From the NCBI RefSeq assembly GCF_003473485.1, contig NC_053048.1, positions 30,376,755 through 30,440,754 on the forward strand: a stretch of 64,000 nt of DNA, read 5' to 3'. Origin of the DNA: Medicago truncatula (Eukaryota; Streptophyta; Magnoliopsida; Fabales; Fabaceae). Positions 34,282-45,949 of this stretch are shown piece after piece; positions within the stretch are counted from its first letter, which is position 1, and the number at the start of each line of letters is the position of its first letter. Under the pieces are notes generated by a model. It did no database searches. It saw nothing but the letters and a program-made list of their open reading frames with translations, and was not told where the DNA came from. Position numbers and translations under genes: made by a program.

Positions 34282-34367
34282 TTTTTTTGTGGTCGGGTTT
34301 GAACCCGAACTTTGCGTATATTATGCATTGTCCTTACCAACTAAGTTAAGCTCACGATGACCACTAT
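34282..34367 (-). mobile_element. tRNA-derived SINE
   Basis: On the minus strand: A-box-like TTAACTTAGTTGGTAAGG, B-box GGTTCAAACCCG, then a poly(A) of about eight. Flanked by the 10-bp duplication GGTTACCTTT (34272-34281 and 34368-34377). The matching flank of the USP gene (about 40655-40670) is an empty site. Confidence 0.8.
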
Positions 34368-34811
34368 GGTTACCTTTAAACTTGATAAATGTGCAGCAAG
34401 ACATTCAATTTTTCTAGAAAAAGAAAAAATTGAGAACAATTTTCTAGAAAGATATGTTGATATAGATTATTATACAGGTTTTAAATAAACTATAGCTCAT
34501 ATTAAAATATATATAATTATTATAATTATTAAAGAGAAAATCAACAATGAATACCTCAACATATTTATAATTTATTCATATTTTACATGGCAGTTTACAA
34601 TTGACATTACTTTTTTTTATTAACAATAGACATCAATACTAGAAACAAACAATGTACGAGGCCAAATTAATAAAACACTCCAAATTACATTATTATTGAA
34701 TTTCCAACTCATGGAAAAGAACCACATACCAAAACATATTATGAAATGAAATCCAAACAACAAAACTAAATGACAGATAATAAGTTCTTTCACAAACTTG
34801 AAATTCTGAAT

Positions 34812-35749
34812 CTATTTTGAAGCAGAAACAGCTCTATCATATCTAGCCTTGAAATTTGCAAAAAGAGGGTCTCTAAGAGGCACATTCTCCTTCACAATTG
34901 GATGGTTGAGAAATTCTTGGCTCCATTTGTAAAGCTTTGGATACTTTTCAGCAGTGAACCATTTCAACCCTATTAAGTCTTGAAACAAAGGGATCCAAAA
35001 AGCTATGAACACAGCAGAAATATCCACAAAACCAATCTCCTCTCCCCCAAAGAACTTGTCCTTCAGCTCATTCTCGAGAATCTGCAGAGCTCCAGTTGAT
35101 TCTTCAATATTCTTCTCGCGCTCTTTCTCATCGTTAAAAGCATAAACAGCTTTCAATGTAGGAGTCGCAATCTGATCATTACAAAAATTTGAACATTTAT
35201 AATTAGTTATTTTTACGTTAGAAAAATAATCAACGAAACATTATTTAGATATTCTGCTTTCGAAGTGATTTCGATTTGGGATTCAACATCAACATAAAAA
35301 ATAAAAATATGTTCGTGCATAGAAATTGTAACGTGACTGCAATTAAAGATACAACAACCACATTTGAGTGCAAATGTCTGTGATATCAAATATTGCAATG
35401 CTCAATTTAAAAGTTTTAGGAAATTTACCTTGTCATCGATGAACTTGGACCAAAATCGAGCCAATGATTTTTGGTATGGATCGGACGGTAAAATGGGATT
35501 TTGTTTCCAAACCTCATCAATATACTGAAGAATCACAAGAGATTCTGATATAGGCTTCTCATTGTGAACAAAAACTGGAACCTTCTTATGAACTGGATTG
35601 TATATGAGGAGAAGATCGCTTTTGTTGGCCAAGTCTTCTTGAACATATTTGTATTCAATTCCTTTCCACTTAAGAGCAATCTGTACCCTGCAAGCAAATG
35701 GGCTTCCGAGAGCTCCTAGAAGTTGCACCTCTTCTTGATTTGTCGACAT
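34812..35749 (-). CDS. GSTU: tau-class glutathione S-transferase (GST-I)
   Basis: Exon 1 is 35749-35429 and exon 2 is 35171-34812, with a 257-bp phase-0 GT-AG intron; 226 aa. N-terminus [22 protein letters not shown] (likely catalytic Ser16). The glutathione-binding segment is [11 protein letters not shown], with Gln where the others have Glu after the Glu-Ser pair. Exon 2 opens [17 protein letters not shown] and holds [20 protein letters not shown]; it ends AVSASK. An in-frame ATG four codons upstream (35761) is possible; I prefer the one that matches the paralogues. TATA CTATAAAAGG at 35822-35813, ocs at 35844-35863. Rightmost GST of the array. Confidence 0.93.
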
Positions 35750-35843
35750 TGATTGCAACACTTAAATATTCTCTCCGACTTTTGTTTTGATGTTAGTTCT
35801 AAGCTCTTGTGGCCTTTTATAGGAGTACACTATTGCAAAAAAG

Positions 35844-35863
35844 TTATGTAAGACGTTACATCA
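35844..35863 (-). promoter_or_regulatory. ocs/as-1-like element of GST-I
   Basis: TTATGTAAGACGTTACATCA, only 22 bp upstream of the TATA box at 35813-35822. One half-site (ACGTTACATCA) is well preserved. Confidence 0.7.
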
Positions 35864-36640
35864 GCATTATATGTATCGAAAATGAATGAGAATCAAAATC
35901 TTTAATCAAGACCGTTGAGAATTCATGTTATCATATTTCCATTATTAATTTGCTGAAAGTGGAAATACTTGCAGAAACTGGAAATAGATTCTATTAAAAG
36001 AAGAAAAGCTGGAAATTGATCTTAACAACAAAAATAGAATAGAATCAGTATAATTTAATGAAACACATTAATTTCACTCAATGTATTTATCTACTGCGTT
36101 TACACGATAAAACATGATTGTGTAGAATGAGATTTAATTGATTTTTTTACTTGATTTGAAAACCGTTTTCACCTAAATCTCAAAACCACAAAAATATTGT
36201 TATTATTATTTGTTGGGTTTTGTTAACCAGTGTCTTAACTCGTTGGTTAAAGAATTCATTAATATTGCCAGCCATATACTCAAGTTATAGCAAATTGTCC
36301 CTTTGATCCAAAATGTCACTTGCATCTCTTCATCACATTCTGCTGCCAGTTCACCACTCCAAAACCAACCATAAACACAGATATATGCAGCAATCGGCGA
36401 ACAGACTAAACCATACCCAACCACACCTGCCATTCCAAAGTTTCTCAGAACATAAAAACCAACTTTTTTATGCAAACCTACTTATTTTAGTACTTTAATA
36501 AATGTTCCAAAGGCATTCATTAGCATTCTCCTTATTTTTTTAGCATTAACACATCATCGTAGATTTGCGTTTGCCCCTTTTTTTAGGCCTGAGAGTTACT
36601 TTTGAATCGAAGTATTAACTGTTGTATTTTGGTTTTCCAA
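35864..36640. other. spacer with relic of a plus-type GST promoter
   Basis: 35925-36110 (GTTATCATATTTCC ... AGAAACTGGAAATAG ... AGAATAGAATCAGTATAATT) matches the GST-E (22965-23135) and GST-F (25325-25500) promoters in the same orientation, with no GST following. No gene in the rest. Confidence 0.6.
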
Positions 36641-36821
36641 ATTCTATTATTTACCGAAGTTGAGTCACGACCAGGTCGCTCTCTTTAAGACGTTTCGTGG
36701 CACTGCCCAAAATTGTGCAAGACAGACTATCAACCACGCCGCCTCCAGGATAAAACAAGCTCAGCTGCAACTGTGCGGTTAACTACTGCACTGTAGAAAA
36801 CCGTTCGAGAATTACACCTTC

Positions 36822-37205
36822 AATATGGTACTAAGACCACTCTTTTAATGCTGAAACCAATATGGTACTATGACCACTCTATTATTGTGTTGAGACCACT
36901 AAATATGGTGTTACCACCATTCTAATTTTTTAACTTCTCCAAATATCAATATGGTATTTCAACCACTCAAATATGGTGTTACGACCATACTAACATCTAA
37001 CTTCTTCAAGAATTGAAGAAGAATATATATGTTTAAGATCATTCTTATTATACCGAAAAGGGACTATGATCTTAAAATATTATTTATTCTAAAAAGACAT
37101 AAATAATTGAAGGGACTATGCTCTTAAGACTATTCTTGATTCCGAAGGGACAATATATCGACAAGGGACTATATGGTCTTAAGAACACTCTTAATTCCGA
37201 AGGAA
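36822..37205. repeat. two adjoining short minisatellites
   Basis: 36822-36985 has about six variants of an AATATGGTRTTAMGACCAC motif. 37063-37205 has about four spaced variants of a GGGACTATG...CTTAAGA...ATTCCGAA unit. They may be part of an old LTR element, but no ends could be found. Confidence 0.6.
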
Positions 37206-38229
37206 CGGAAAGGAGTAGAAAAAGGAGAAGGACTTTTAACACAAAAATATATTATTGAGTATCAAAATATATCTCAGATTATGTACTAAAATATATTAGA
37301 TTGCCTACTCAAATATTCTTTTTATGTTGGGAAAACGGGGTGTTACAGCTTACTTCATTCACATAACTATGTACCTCTTAGAGGTACACCCCCATTATAT
37401 AAACACTACTAATGTGTTCCATCCAATGTGGGACTTCCACTTTTTTTCAATTCACACAACACTAGTTCTACCCAACATGGGAATTTGTGTTTAGTCTTTT
37501 AACTCAATTTTCACACATATGTTCCAACAGATGCCACTCGGATGAATGAATATAAGTTTCCTGTAAAACAAATAGTTGTCACTTAAAACTACAATCCCAT
37601 ATTTTGATTAGAATTACTAATGTTGAATTAAATAAGTTTGTTACTGAAAATGGTTAACATGTGAGTAATGACTCTTAATTATCAATCTAACTATTTTATT
37701 CTTCCTCCAAAAGAATCACTTTATCACTTCTATTTTACTTTTTTAGTCATTTTTTTGGATCGAGTTACAATTCTATTTTATTTAGGACACATTTGAAGAA
37801 GAAGCACAAGCTTGCTTGATACAAAACTATCTTAAATTAGTAGAAAGAATTTCTAATAAGAGAATTGTAACTTGTGTAAAGTAATATAAGTCTCTCTTCA
37901 TGTATTATTATCATTAGGGTTGTTTTTTATTAAATTCCATAAACCCAATTAGATAAAGAGAACACCAGCCATTGATCAGAATTTATGTTTTTCCACATTC
38001 AGGAGCGTTTAGCTGAGATGACACATGTCTCTTCTAGTTTAACCAAGGTTTTGGGTTCAAATTGGATATGCAGTAGGTTCCTGTTCATTTCTCGAAGAAT
38101 TAATATAGTTGAACGAAGGAAACACATTTACAACAAAAAAAAAATTATTTTTTTCCATTGGACAAATTGAATGAAACAATAATTCATCAGAACATAAGGA
38201 TTCAACGAAACCATGAATAAATGCAAATG
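37206..38229. other. intergenic
   Basis: No gene. 37342-37528 (TGTTACAGC ... TTCCAACA with TATATAAAC near 37397) could be a short LTR, but its 5-bp flanks do not match, so I do not call it. Confidence 0.4.
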
Positions 38230-38865
38230 CTAATCAAAAAAAGGAACATAAAGGTAGTTATCATATCTTAATACACAAAAAACATTAATTAATGGTACTA
38301 TAACAAACAAACATGAAACCAAAGAGGTTGCAGCTGCCATGAATATGAGAAAGTAGAACGCAGTGAAGAGTAAGAAGGCGCCACTGGAAACTGTAACGAC
38401 AAACAATAGCATAATGACGCGGAAGCTAGGACGGTGGTAACGGAGAGGTGTTTTGAGGAAAACGGAGATCATGTAACTGAACATGAAACAGGCGACTGAA
38501 GCGAGTGAGATCTTAGCCACAGTTTGCTGTATGGTTAATGGAGCATTTTGGAAGAAGCCGAGTAACAGAATTGGATGCGATGCCACCATGGCCATACGGA
38601 ACCCTAACTTCCTCATCTAATCTACGTTGACGTCCGCCATTGTTGGAAAACCGAACCTAAAATGAAGAAAAACCAAGAACAAATCTATAATTAACAAAAA
38701 CTATGAAATTACGATCACCTTTCACAAGAATTTAAGGCAAAACACAAACCATGGAGCAGCGGTGGATGTGACCGGAGAAGGAGGAGATGCAAGCACCAAG
38801 GAAGATGACGAAACGGTTTGGCCTGCATCGGTGGTGGCAGAAGGTGGTTGTTGCGGTGGAGACAT
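38230..38865 (-). CDS. small multi-pass membrane protein, unknown family; possibly a pseudogene
   Basis: I do not recognise this protein. The clear part is 38616-38230: 128 residues starting MRKLGFRMAMVASHPILLLG with hydrophobic segments at about 36-54, 66-90 and 92-116. Upstream, a plausible first exon 38865-38750 (MSPPQQPPSATTDAGQ..., Ser/Pro-rich) could splice at GT-AG to 38656 and continue in the same frame through MADVNVD, but a TAG at 38619-38617 interrupts directly before MRKLG. Either the gene uses the ATG at 38616, or translation restarts, or it is a young pseudogene with a single stop. It stands alone on the minus strand between the GST array and USP. Confidence 0.45.
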
Positions 38866-40651
38866 TGTGATGAAGAAAACAGGAGAGAATGGAAAAAAAT
38901 AGGGAGAGCGGGTGTGCCTGCGTGGGAGTACGTAGCTTTAAGCAGCTCTCTCTATGTATGTGGCAAAATGGATGGACGGGATGAACATAGATTTGAATCT
39001 TGGATTGATCAAAACAATCTATTAATTCATTCAAATCCATCAATCCATTAAATATAAAATTCATCTTCATCAATTAGATTATTATTTGATGAATGTCCAT
39101 CTGATCCATATTTTAAGGTGTATTATTTTTTTTTTCATAAATTAATTTAATAATTCACTACACATTAATTTAATAATTTCATCTTGTATTTATTTGGTTT
39201 TAGTATTTGATTTATTACTAAACTTTTGTTAATGAAATTAATTTAATGACTGTATTATTAATTTGATACATGTCCAAACATATTTTATGTAACAAAGTCC
39301 AATGCTAATTTTACTATTTAACCCAATGAATTTTTTATACATAAGCCCAATGAATAGTTAAAAATGTGATGTGGTGGCTGTTGGTAGTCAAAGGTCGCCG
39401 TCGGCATTGACCACAGTGGTGACCCGGCAGATTCAAGGTTGTGCATAGTAGTTTACCGTTCAATTTTTCGGTCATCCACTGCAGAGATTCGGTGGTCTGG
39501 CAACGGCTCACAATGAAGGGCCGACGAAGGTGGTGGTTAACGATGGTGGTTGCCAAGCAAACACCCTTGATTAATATATATTTATTTATTTATTAATATT
39601 AGAATTGATTTGGGCTTGGGCTAAATGTAATTTTTTTTCAAATGAACTTAATGAAAAAAAAATTGTTTTAGACCCAGTTAAGAGAAAATAATTTTATCCA
39701 TCCAAACTATTACTTTTTTCACTCCGATTAAATTTCTATAATTTTATGTTTTGTATTTTTCACAATTAATTTTAATATTTAATTTTTCATTATGACTTTT
39801 TTCAATTAAGTCATTGGATTTTAAAAATAAGTTGGATGGATTGAATCCATCCCTAAATTTAAATAGATGGATTGAATCCAATCCATTAAAAAAATTGTTT
39901 GGTGGATGGATCTGATAGATTTTGTAGTGGATTAATCGGATGATAATGGATTTAGTGGATCACTTTGTTACCCATAATTCACACGACAAATTGTAATTTT
40001 TTTTTTATTTGGCTACTTAGCATCTCCAATGGTACTCTTGTTAAGAGGTAGCTTAAGTATTCCCTCCGTGTGCACATCACATATTCATTTCATTTTTAAT
40101 TTTAATGTTTAATAAGCACTCATTCACTCCAACCCATCAATTTTTAAAAAAATCCATCCATTTGTAACATTGAATTCATGTATTAACTTTTTTATTAGAA
40201 ATATGAAAAAATAAGTTGAATAAAGAATGCAAATATTACATAAATGCACTAAGAGCATCAATATCGCATGTATATTGTCGTGGCTACACAATAACCAGTG
40301 ACTTTATGTCAGAATATCTTAGATAATTGGCATTGGAGAAGAGTAGCCAAACTTTCCATCGTTGCTTTGCACGACAATGTATACTTACATGCAATTGTCA
40401 GCCTTTTTTTACTTTTGAGTTTTTTTTTTAATTAATAGGTTCATATTTGTGCAAAGGTTGTTTTAAATTAATGTAGGATATAAATTTGTAATATATTGTG
40501 AGATCAGTGTAACCCTTTAATAAATTTTGGATGAGTGGTATGGATATTTAGAAAATATAGTTAAGTAGTTTAAAAAATTGAAAAGTGTGAAGTAATATAT
40601 TATGTGAGGTCCATTTATACCATCCAATTAAGTAGCATGGATTCGGATGTT
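38866..40651. repeat. spacer with GGATGGATT-type inverted repeat pieces
   Basis: 38970-39060 (GAATCTTGGATTGATCAAAA ... AATCCATCAATCCATT) and 39818-39990 (GTTGGATGGATTGAATCCAT ...) are inverted relatives about 0.9 kb apart, and the second also matches 28680-28850. They may be the ends of one old DNA transposon of about 1 kb. A short GC-richer stretch at 39360-39560 has no convincing gene. Confidence 0.45.
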
Positions 40652-41052
40652 CTAAGATTACTTTTAAACTTGATAAATGTGCGACATTCTATTTTTCTAG
40701 CAATTTATGTTAATATAGATTATTAGACAGGTTTTAAATAAACTTTTAGCTCATTTAAAAATATATAAAATAAAGTATTATAATTATCAAAGAGAAATCA
40801 ACAATGAATACCTCAACATGTTTATAATTTATCATGGATATTCATATAATATTAATATAATTTATTCATATTTTACATGACAGTTTACAATTATCATCAC
40901 TTTTTTTTTCTAATAACAACAGAGACATGATTACTAGAACTAAATGTACATGGCCAAAATAATATAGCACTTCAATTACATTATTCCTTCGATAAGCTAA
41001 GGACTGATATTTAGATCAGTAATAAACTCCATTACAATACCCAGAGGAGCAG

Positions 41053-43263
41053 CTAGTAGCTGCTGCTGCTGCTGCTGCTGCTTGAATAATACTTCACAAT
41101 AGTCACTGGGCATGGAGAGTGAACCATCACAAAGTTGCTAACACTTCCCAGTAGTATCCTGTATTTTTTATACATACATGTCCAAAAAGTAAATATCACA
41201 CTAAATATAGATAAACATAATTAAACATACAAAAATGGCCCTCACCCCCAACAAGGAATAATTTAGGAATGATCATATACAACTATCATTTTATGTGTGT
41301 TTACTTCAACGTTTAGAACCAATTGAACGCACGTTCAAGGTGAAGCTACCAACCGGAGCTTCATTTTTACCGCACGTTTGGTGTACACTTGACGCAGTTC
41401 CGAACACTTACTTTTTTTATTTGCATAAAATAAGCTCATATTTTTATCAAATTTAGTCACGCTACATAAGTTACCATATATAAGGTCCATACAATTTTTT
41501 TTAAGGAAGGTCCATACAATTATATCGTGGTAAAAATCAATAATAGCATTATACAATCATCAATATCATTATACTCCCTCCGATCTTATTTATAAGAAAA
41601 ATTTGATTTTTTCGATACATTGAATAATTTATGTATTTCAACTAGGACGGGAAGGAGTACAATTTAAAAAAGAGTATTTCAGAAAAAATGAGAGAAAACC
41701 TTTTTTCAAAGAAAAATAGTTGTAAATTTTTTTTTTTCAAGCGAAAAACAAGTGTAAATTATATGTTTCCCAAACATAAATAGAACCATTTGTTTTCAAA
41801 AGTTGTTCAAACCTCAAACCCCAAATACCAGTTATTCGCCCAAGTAACATCAATACCAACAAAAAATAAAATTATGAGACCATAAAAAAATATGAACCTT
41901 TTGATTGTGCTAAGGCCTCTGCTTCCCAAAACCAGAGCATCTAGCTTTAGATCTTCAATAGAGTCCATAAGTTTCTGTCTTGCATCACCCCAGTACAGTT
42001 TTGCAACAACGCTCACCTATAAAATACAATCTCACAAGGATAAAAAAAAAATATATGGGTAACCTTGAAAATTAGACTCTAGAGTAAGGTTTTGAAATAA
42101 AGATCAGAAACTGTGATCGAGGTCACAATACTATGCTTTTTTATGTCCGAGTCTATAAATTATCAACTCCGATACAAATATCGGATACGACACATCAATA
42201 TATTAATGTGATTCTGATTATATTTATTTATTATAATTAAATAAATATGAAAATTGTACCAAAAAATAATTATAAAAATTATTCGTTATAGATCTTAATT
42301 ATAAATTCACATATATATGTGCCACTAAAGTGAACAATTCGTTTCATTAGAAAAATAAAATTCAAACCAAGACATAATAGTCTTTCACTTTCATCCATTC
42401 ATCTACTATTAGAAAACTCGAAATAGTTAACCGTACTAATTTCTTCAACCTTACATTGATTATCATTGCTTCAACGCGTCTTTTTTATGTTACCATGTTT
42501 TTGGTACAAACTTTCCTCTGTTGTTTAACCGTGACTAATTCTTGTCAGAGAATTTGTGGAGCACACTAGTGGATTCTCCCCTCTCAATCTAATTTTCTAT
42601 ATACGCAAAAGTCAAATATCAAATTTATGACCATTTGCTTAAAGGGTTCAAATCTTTTGCGTCTTAAACTAATTTATTGTTGATTCTTTAACATGTCTTT
42701 AACACTCTTAGATGTGTACGAGATGTGTTTAGAAATGTCTAAGGTGTTTTGAAAAAAGAAAAATTAGTTTTAATGAAACACTTGTCTGAATTGTCAGACA
42801 CGTGTCGTATCTTGTTAGACAAGAGACACGCCTAATGTGCATAAAATGAATGTAAACATAGAAGAGAAAAGAAAGTAAAAAACCTCCTTCTGTGTTGCAA
42901 GAGTATCAAGCATATCAAGAACCTCAACATCAGTTTGCACACCATATTTGCTCATAACCTCTACCTCTTTTAACTCTTCCAAAGAAATAAGAGCTGCAAA
43001 AACATCATATAAAAACAAAAAAGTATAAGATAAATTTATAAGAACACAAATGAATTATTTACATAAATAAATAATAAAAAGGACTCACGAGAACCAGTTT
43101 TTGCAAACTGCTTGTTACGGGACTCATCAGAAGAATTGGAGTTGATGTGAATGAGGTAAAAAGTGTCACCTTTATCAGCCATATTTACAATGGCCCATTT
43201 CAGAGCATTTTTACTGTTCTTGGAAAAATCTATTGCAACACCAATTTTTCTATCCTCTACCAT
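41053..43263 (-). CDS. universal stress protein (UspA family), four exons
   Basis: Exons 43263-43089, 42993-42884, 42016-41898 and 41158-41053 join with GT-AG borders into 169 aa. The protein begins [20 protein letters not shown], with the nucleotide-binding Asp of the first strand (AIDFS). Exon 2 gives the [18 protein letters not shown] region. Exons 3-4 make the ATP-binding signature G-x2-G-x9-G-S in [15 protein letters not shown], followed by [15 protein letters not shown]. It ends with a run of nine serines before the last tyrosine, encoded by a short GCT-type microsatellite (41059-41082). Such small plant USPs are soluble ATP-binding stress proteins. Intron 2 (867 bp) and intron 3 (739 bp) are repeat-rich; parts of both were copied to 33.1-34.0 kb, and intron 3 holds a MITE. 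Confidence 0.9.
41574..41657. mobile_element. Stowaway MITE in USP intron 3
   Basis: 84 bp beginning CTCCCTCCGATC and ending ACGGGAAGGAG, with TA on each side (41572-41573, 41658-41659), the Stowaway target pattern. Confidence 0.8.
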
Positions 43264-45949
43264 TGTTTCTTCTTATTAATTATCTCTTGCTGCTTTTCAC
43301 TGTTTTCGTGATTATCTTGATGGCTTTTCTAGTATTGATGCATGTAGAAAAAAGAGTAGAGGGAGGAGATTTAAATACTGTATTTTTTTACAATAAATAT
43401 TATATATTTGTTTATCTAAAATGGTAACAAAATGACTCTTGCGTAAATAGTAAAAAATATATTTTTTAATATTATCTGAATTTTTTATTGAATGTGTCAA
43501 ATAATCACTTAATCATAATATTTAACAATTAATAGTATAACATGGTTTTTTTTTGTCTGTTTCAAAAAAAAAACATGGTTTTTTAACCAAAAATGTAGAA
43601 CGTGGTTTTAAATTACGATTGTAGTTGCACTCGATGTGTTTCCGGTCATCGAGCTTGTTGCGATGTTGACATGAAATAATTCAAAAATTTACCAAGTATA
43701 TAAAGTGGTGCAACTAAACTATTCACCCATCATAATATAGTCTTTGCTTCATGAATATTCTTGTAGGTAAGATTTTTATAGCTAATATTCAAATTTAGGG
43801 TTCAGAAATTTATTTATTTTTGGGAGAAGATTTGAACAAATATGATCGGAATCTTTTGAAGCAACCTTATACGTGATTGAAGATCATGCCGCAATTACAG
43901 TGTGAAGTCGTTGTAAAGGCTACCACAATAGCAATGTCGTAACCGCACTTGTAAACGTGGACTACAATTTGAAATTGTCTATAACATTCTTCCAAAAAGA
44001 ATGTTTAGAATGATTATTTATGCAATATTTTTTATTTTTTAAGATACACTCTCACGTGCAACTTCAAATAGCGAAGTTTTGATAGCTTGTACATTCTTAT
44101 TCGGTTCAAAATATTAGTCTTTGCAGTTGTATACATAAATACTCATTATTCAAATAGGGAATTTTTAACGACTAGTACTTATTCGGTTCAAAATATTAAT
44201 CTTTGCGCGTAGTTGTACACATAAATATTCATTATACCTAAAGAAAATAGTGAATTTTCATATTCATAAATCAAGGATTGGATTCATAAAGTTCTAATCT
44301 TGTTACCACTTTCGAAGCACACCAATTTAGTTATTCACGTAGTATTTGAGATTTAATATTTTGAGGGGTTTATGTCATCAACTTAAAAATTAATTTTCCT
44401 CTCAAAACAACAAATAAATTATTTTGTCTATTTTATTTTATTTTATTTTGTATCATCAACTTTTTTTTGAGGGGTCTACATCATCAACTTATAAATTAAT
44501 TTGTCTATTTTATTTTTTTATTTTAAACTTTATAATTAGCTTTAGAAGAGAGTTTTAACATATACTAAATAATAAGCATTTTGTACATATCTTGTAAAAA
44601 AAAGTATTAGTACATATATTCAATACTATTATTTTAAAAAATTTAAATTTATTGATTGGGCAACATTTTATGAATTATAATATCCTGAAATAGACGGATT
44701 GGGATTTTCTCCCTTAGCTTTTTTCACTGGACCGAGAGCAGTGAAAATCTCACCATCCAATTGTTCTAACATGTTCGATAGGGTCAAACGAGTGGCTGAG
44801 ATCTCACTGAACTCACCCGTCACTGTAGAGAATACATTCCCTTAAACAGATTGACATTCAACCAATTTGCATAGATAAATAAATAAAAAGAGTGCAAATA
44901 CCTAGGCGTTTTACACAAAAAAAAAAATATATATATATATATATATATTTTCTTTGCTAAACAATTTTCACAAAGCATGTTGTTTGCTTATCTCATAAGG
45001 CTATTCTAAATCCAATATATGCAATGGCCTTTTATACTTACTAATTTGCAATAATTAAGAACAAGCCAAAGGCTGCATTTCAAAATAAAATGCATCCTTT
45101 TTAGTTGAAGTAATTCAACCAATATTTGAAAGGTTATAGTTCTCCAACTAAATTACAACAAATTATTCTCATGTTCTTTCTATCATTTTCAAATCTTTAA
45201 AGATCATTTCTTCAAAAAAAAAAACAAATCTTTAAATATAAACTCTATAATAATTTTAACATAAAATACACCGTAAGTTCTTGTCAAAGAATTATTGAAT
45301 TCTCTAGTGCTTGGTTGTTTATATATATGGAGAGGCAGATTCTGTTGTCTATTATAAATATTGCATAAAATATAACTTAAATTTGGGTAAAATTAGCTAG
45401 AACAAGTAGTTTAGTTGCCATATAACTTCAATTTGGGTAAAATAGATGTTATTCGGTTTTTACTGATACAACATACTTTATTTTCTCTCATTTTCTTTTT
45501 GTTACGTAGTGAAGTGGCTAAAATATCAGCTTTAAGATAAATAAGTGGGCAATATATTTAGAGCTCGAGCTCTGATCTCTGCATATGTTATTATAAATAA
45601 GTGGTGAATCTGGAGTTCGAACGCAGATCTTTGCATGTATAACGCAATATCCATACTAAATGAGGTATGCTCATTATGACTTCTCTCGTATTATTCTCTC
45701 CATTACTAAAGTTTTTGAATATTTTGGGTATTTAAAAAAATTAAACTCATTTAATGTCACAATTTTGTATTCACATTCTTTTAAGCAAAAACAAAATTAA
45801 ATTAAAACAAATAGAGAATATAAGATAGGGGCAAAGAACATGGCCAAGTATAACCACATAATCAAACCCTAATGGACGATACATACAATGTAAACACAAA
45901 AGTGAAACAAAATAGAGAAATATCCTAAACGGATATTAAGCAAAACCCA
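43264..45949. other. intergenic upstream of USP
   Basis: No gene. It contains a direct repeat (44096-44150 and 44178-44235, CTTATTCGGTTCAAAATATT...) and a short (TA)n near 44928-44949. At 45597-45682 lies a possible decayed SINE on the minus strand (B-box-like GTTCGAACTCC). Confidence 0.5.

Larger units (their letters stand above)
33109..34690. repeat. rearranged partial copy of the USP locus (introns and 3' flank)
   Basis: 33109-33215 matches USP intron 3 (41218-41443). 33232-33258 plus 33474-33965 matches USP intron 2 (42366-42833). 34262-34281 plus 34368-34690 matches the flank just beyond the USP 3' end (40652-40984). All are in the same orientation, but the flank block has moved from first to last place. 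No USP exon was found in the copy. A Copia-LTR-like piece and a SINE interrupt it. Confidence 0.75.

Noticed and set aside
37342-37528. Possible short LTR (TGTTACAGC...TTCCAACA)
   Set aside because: The flanking 5-mers do not match and no primer site or second copy was seen.
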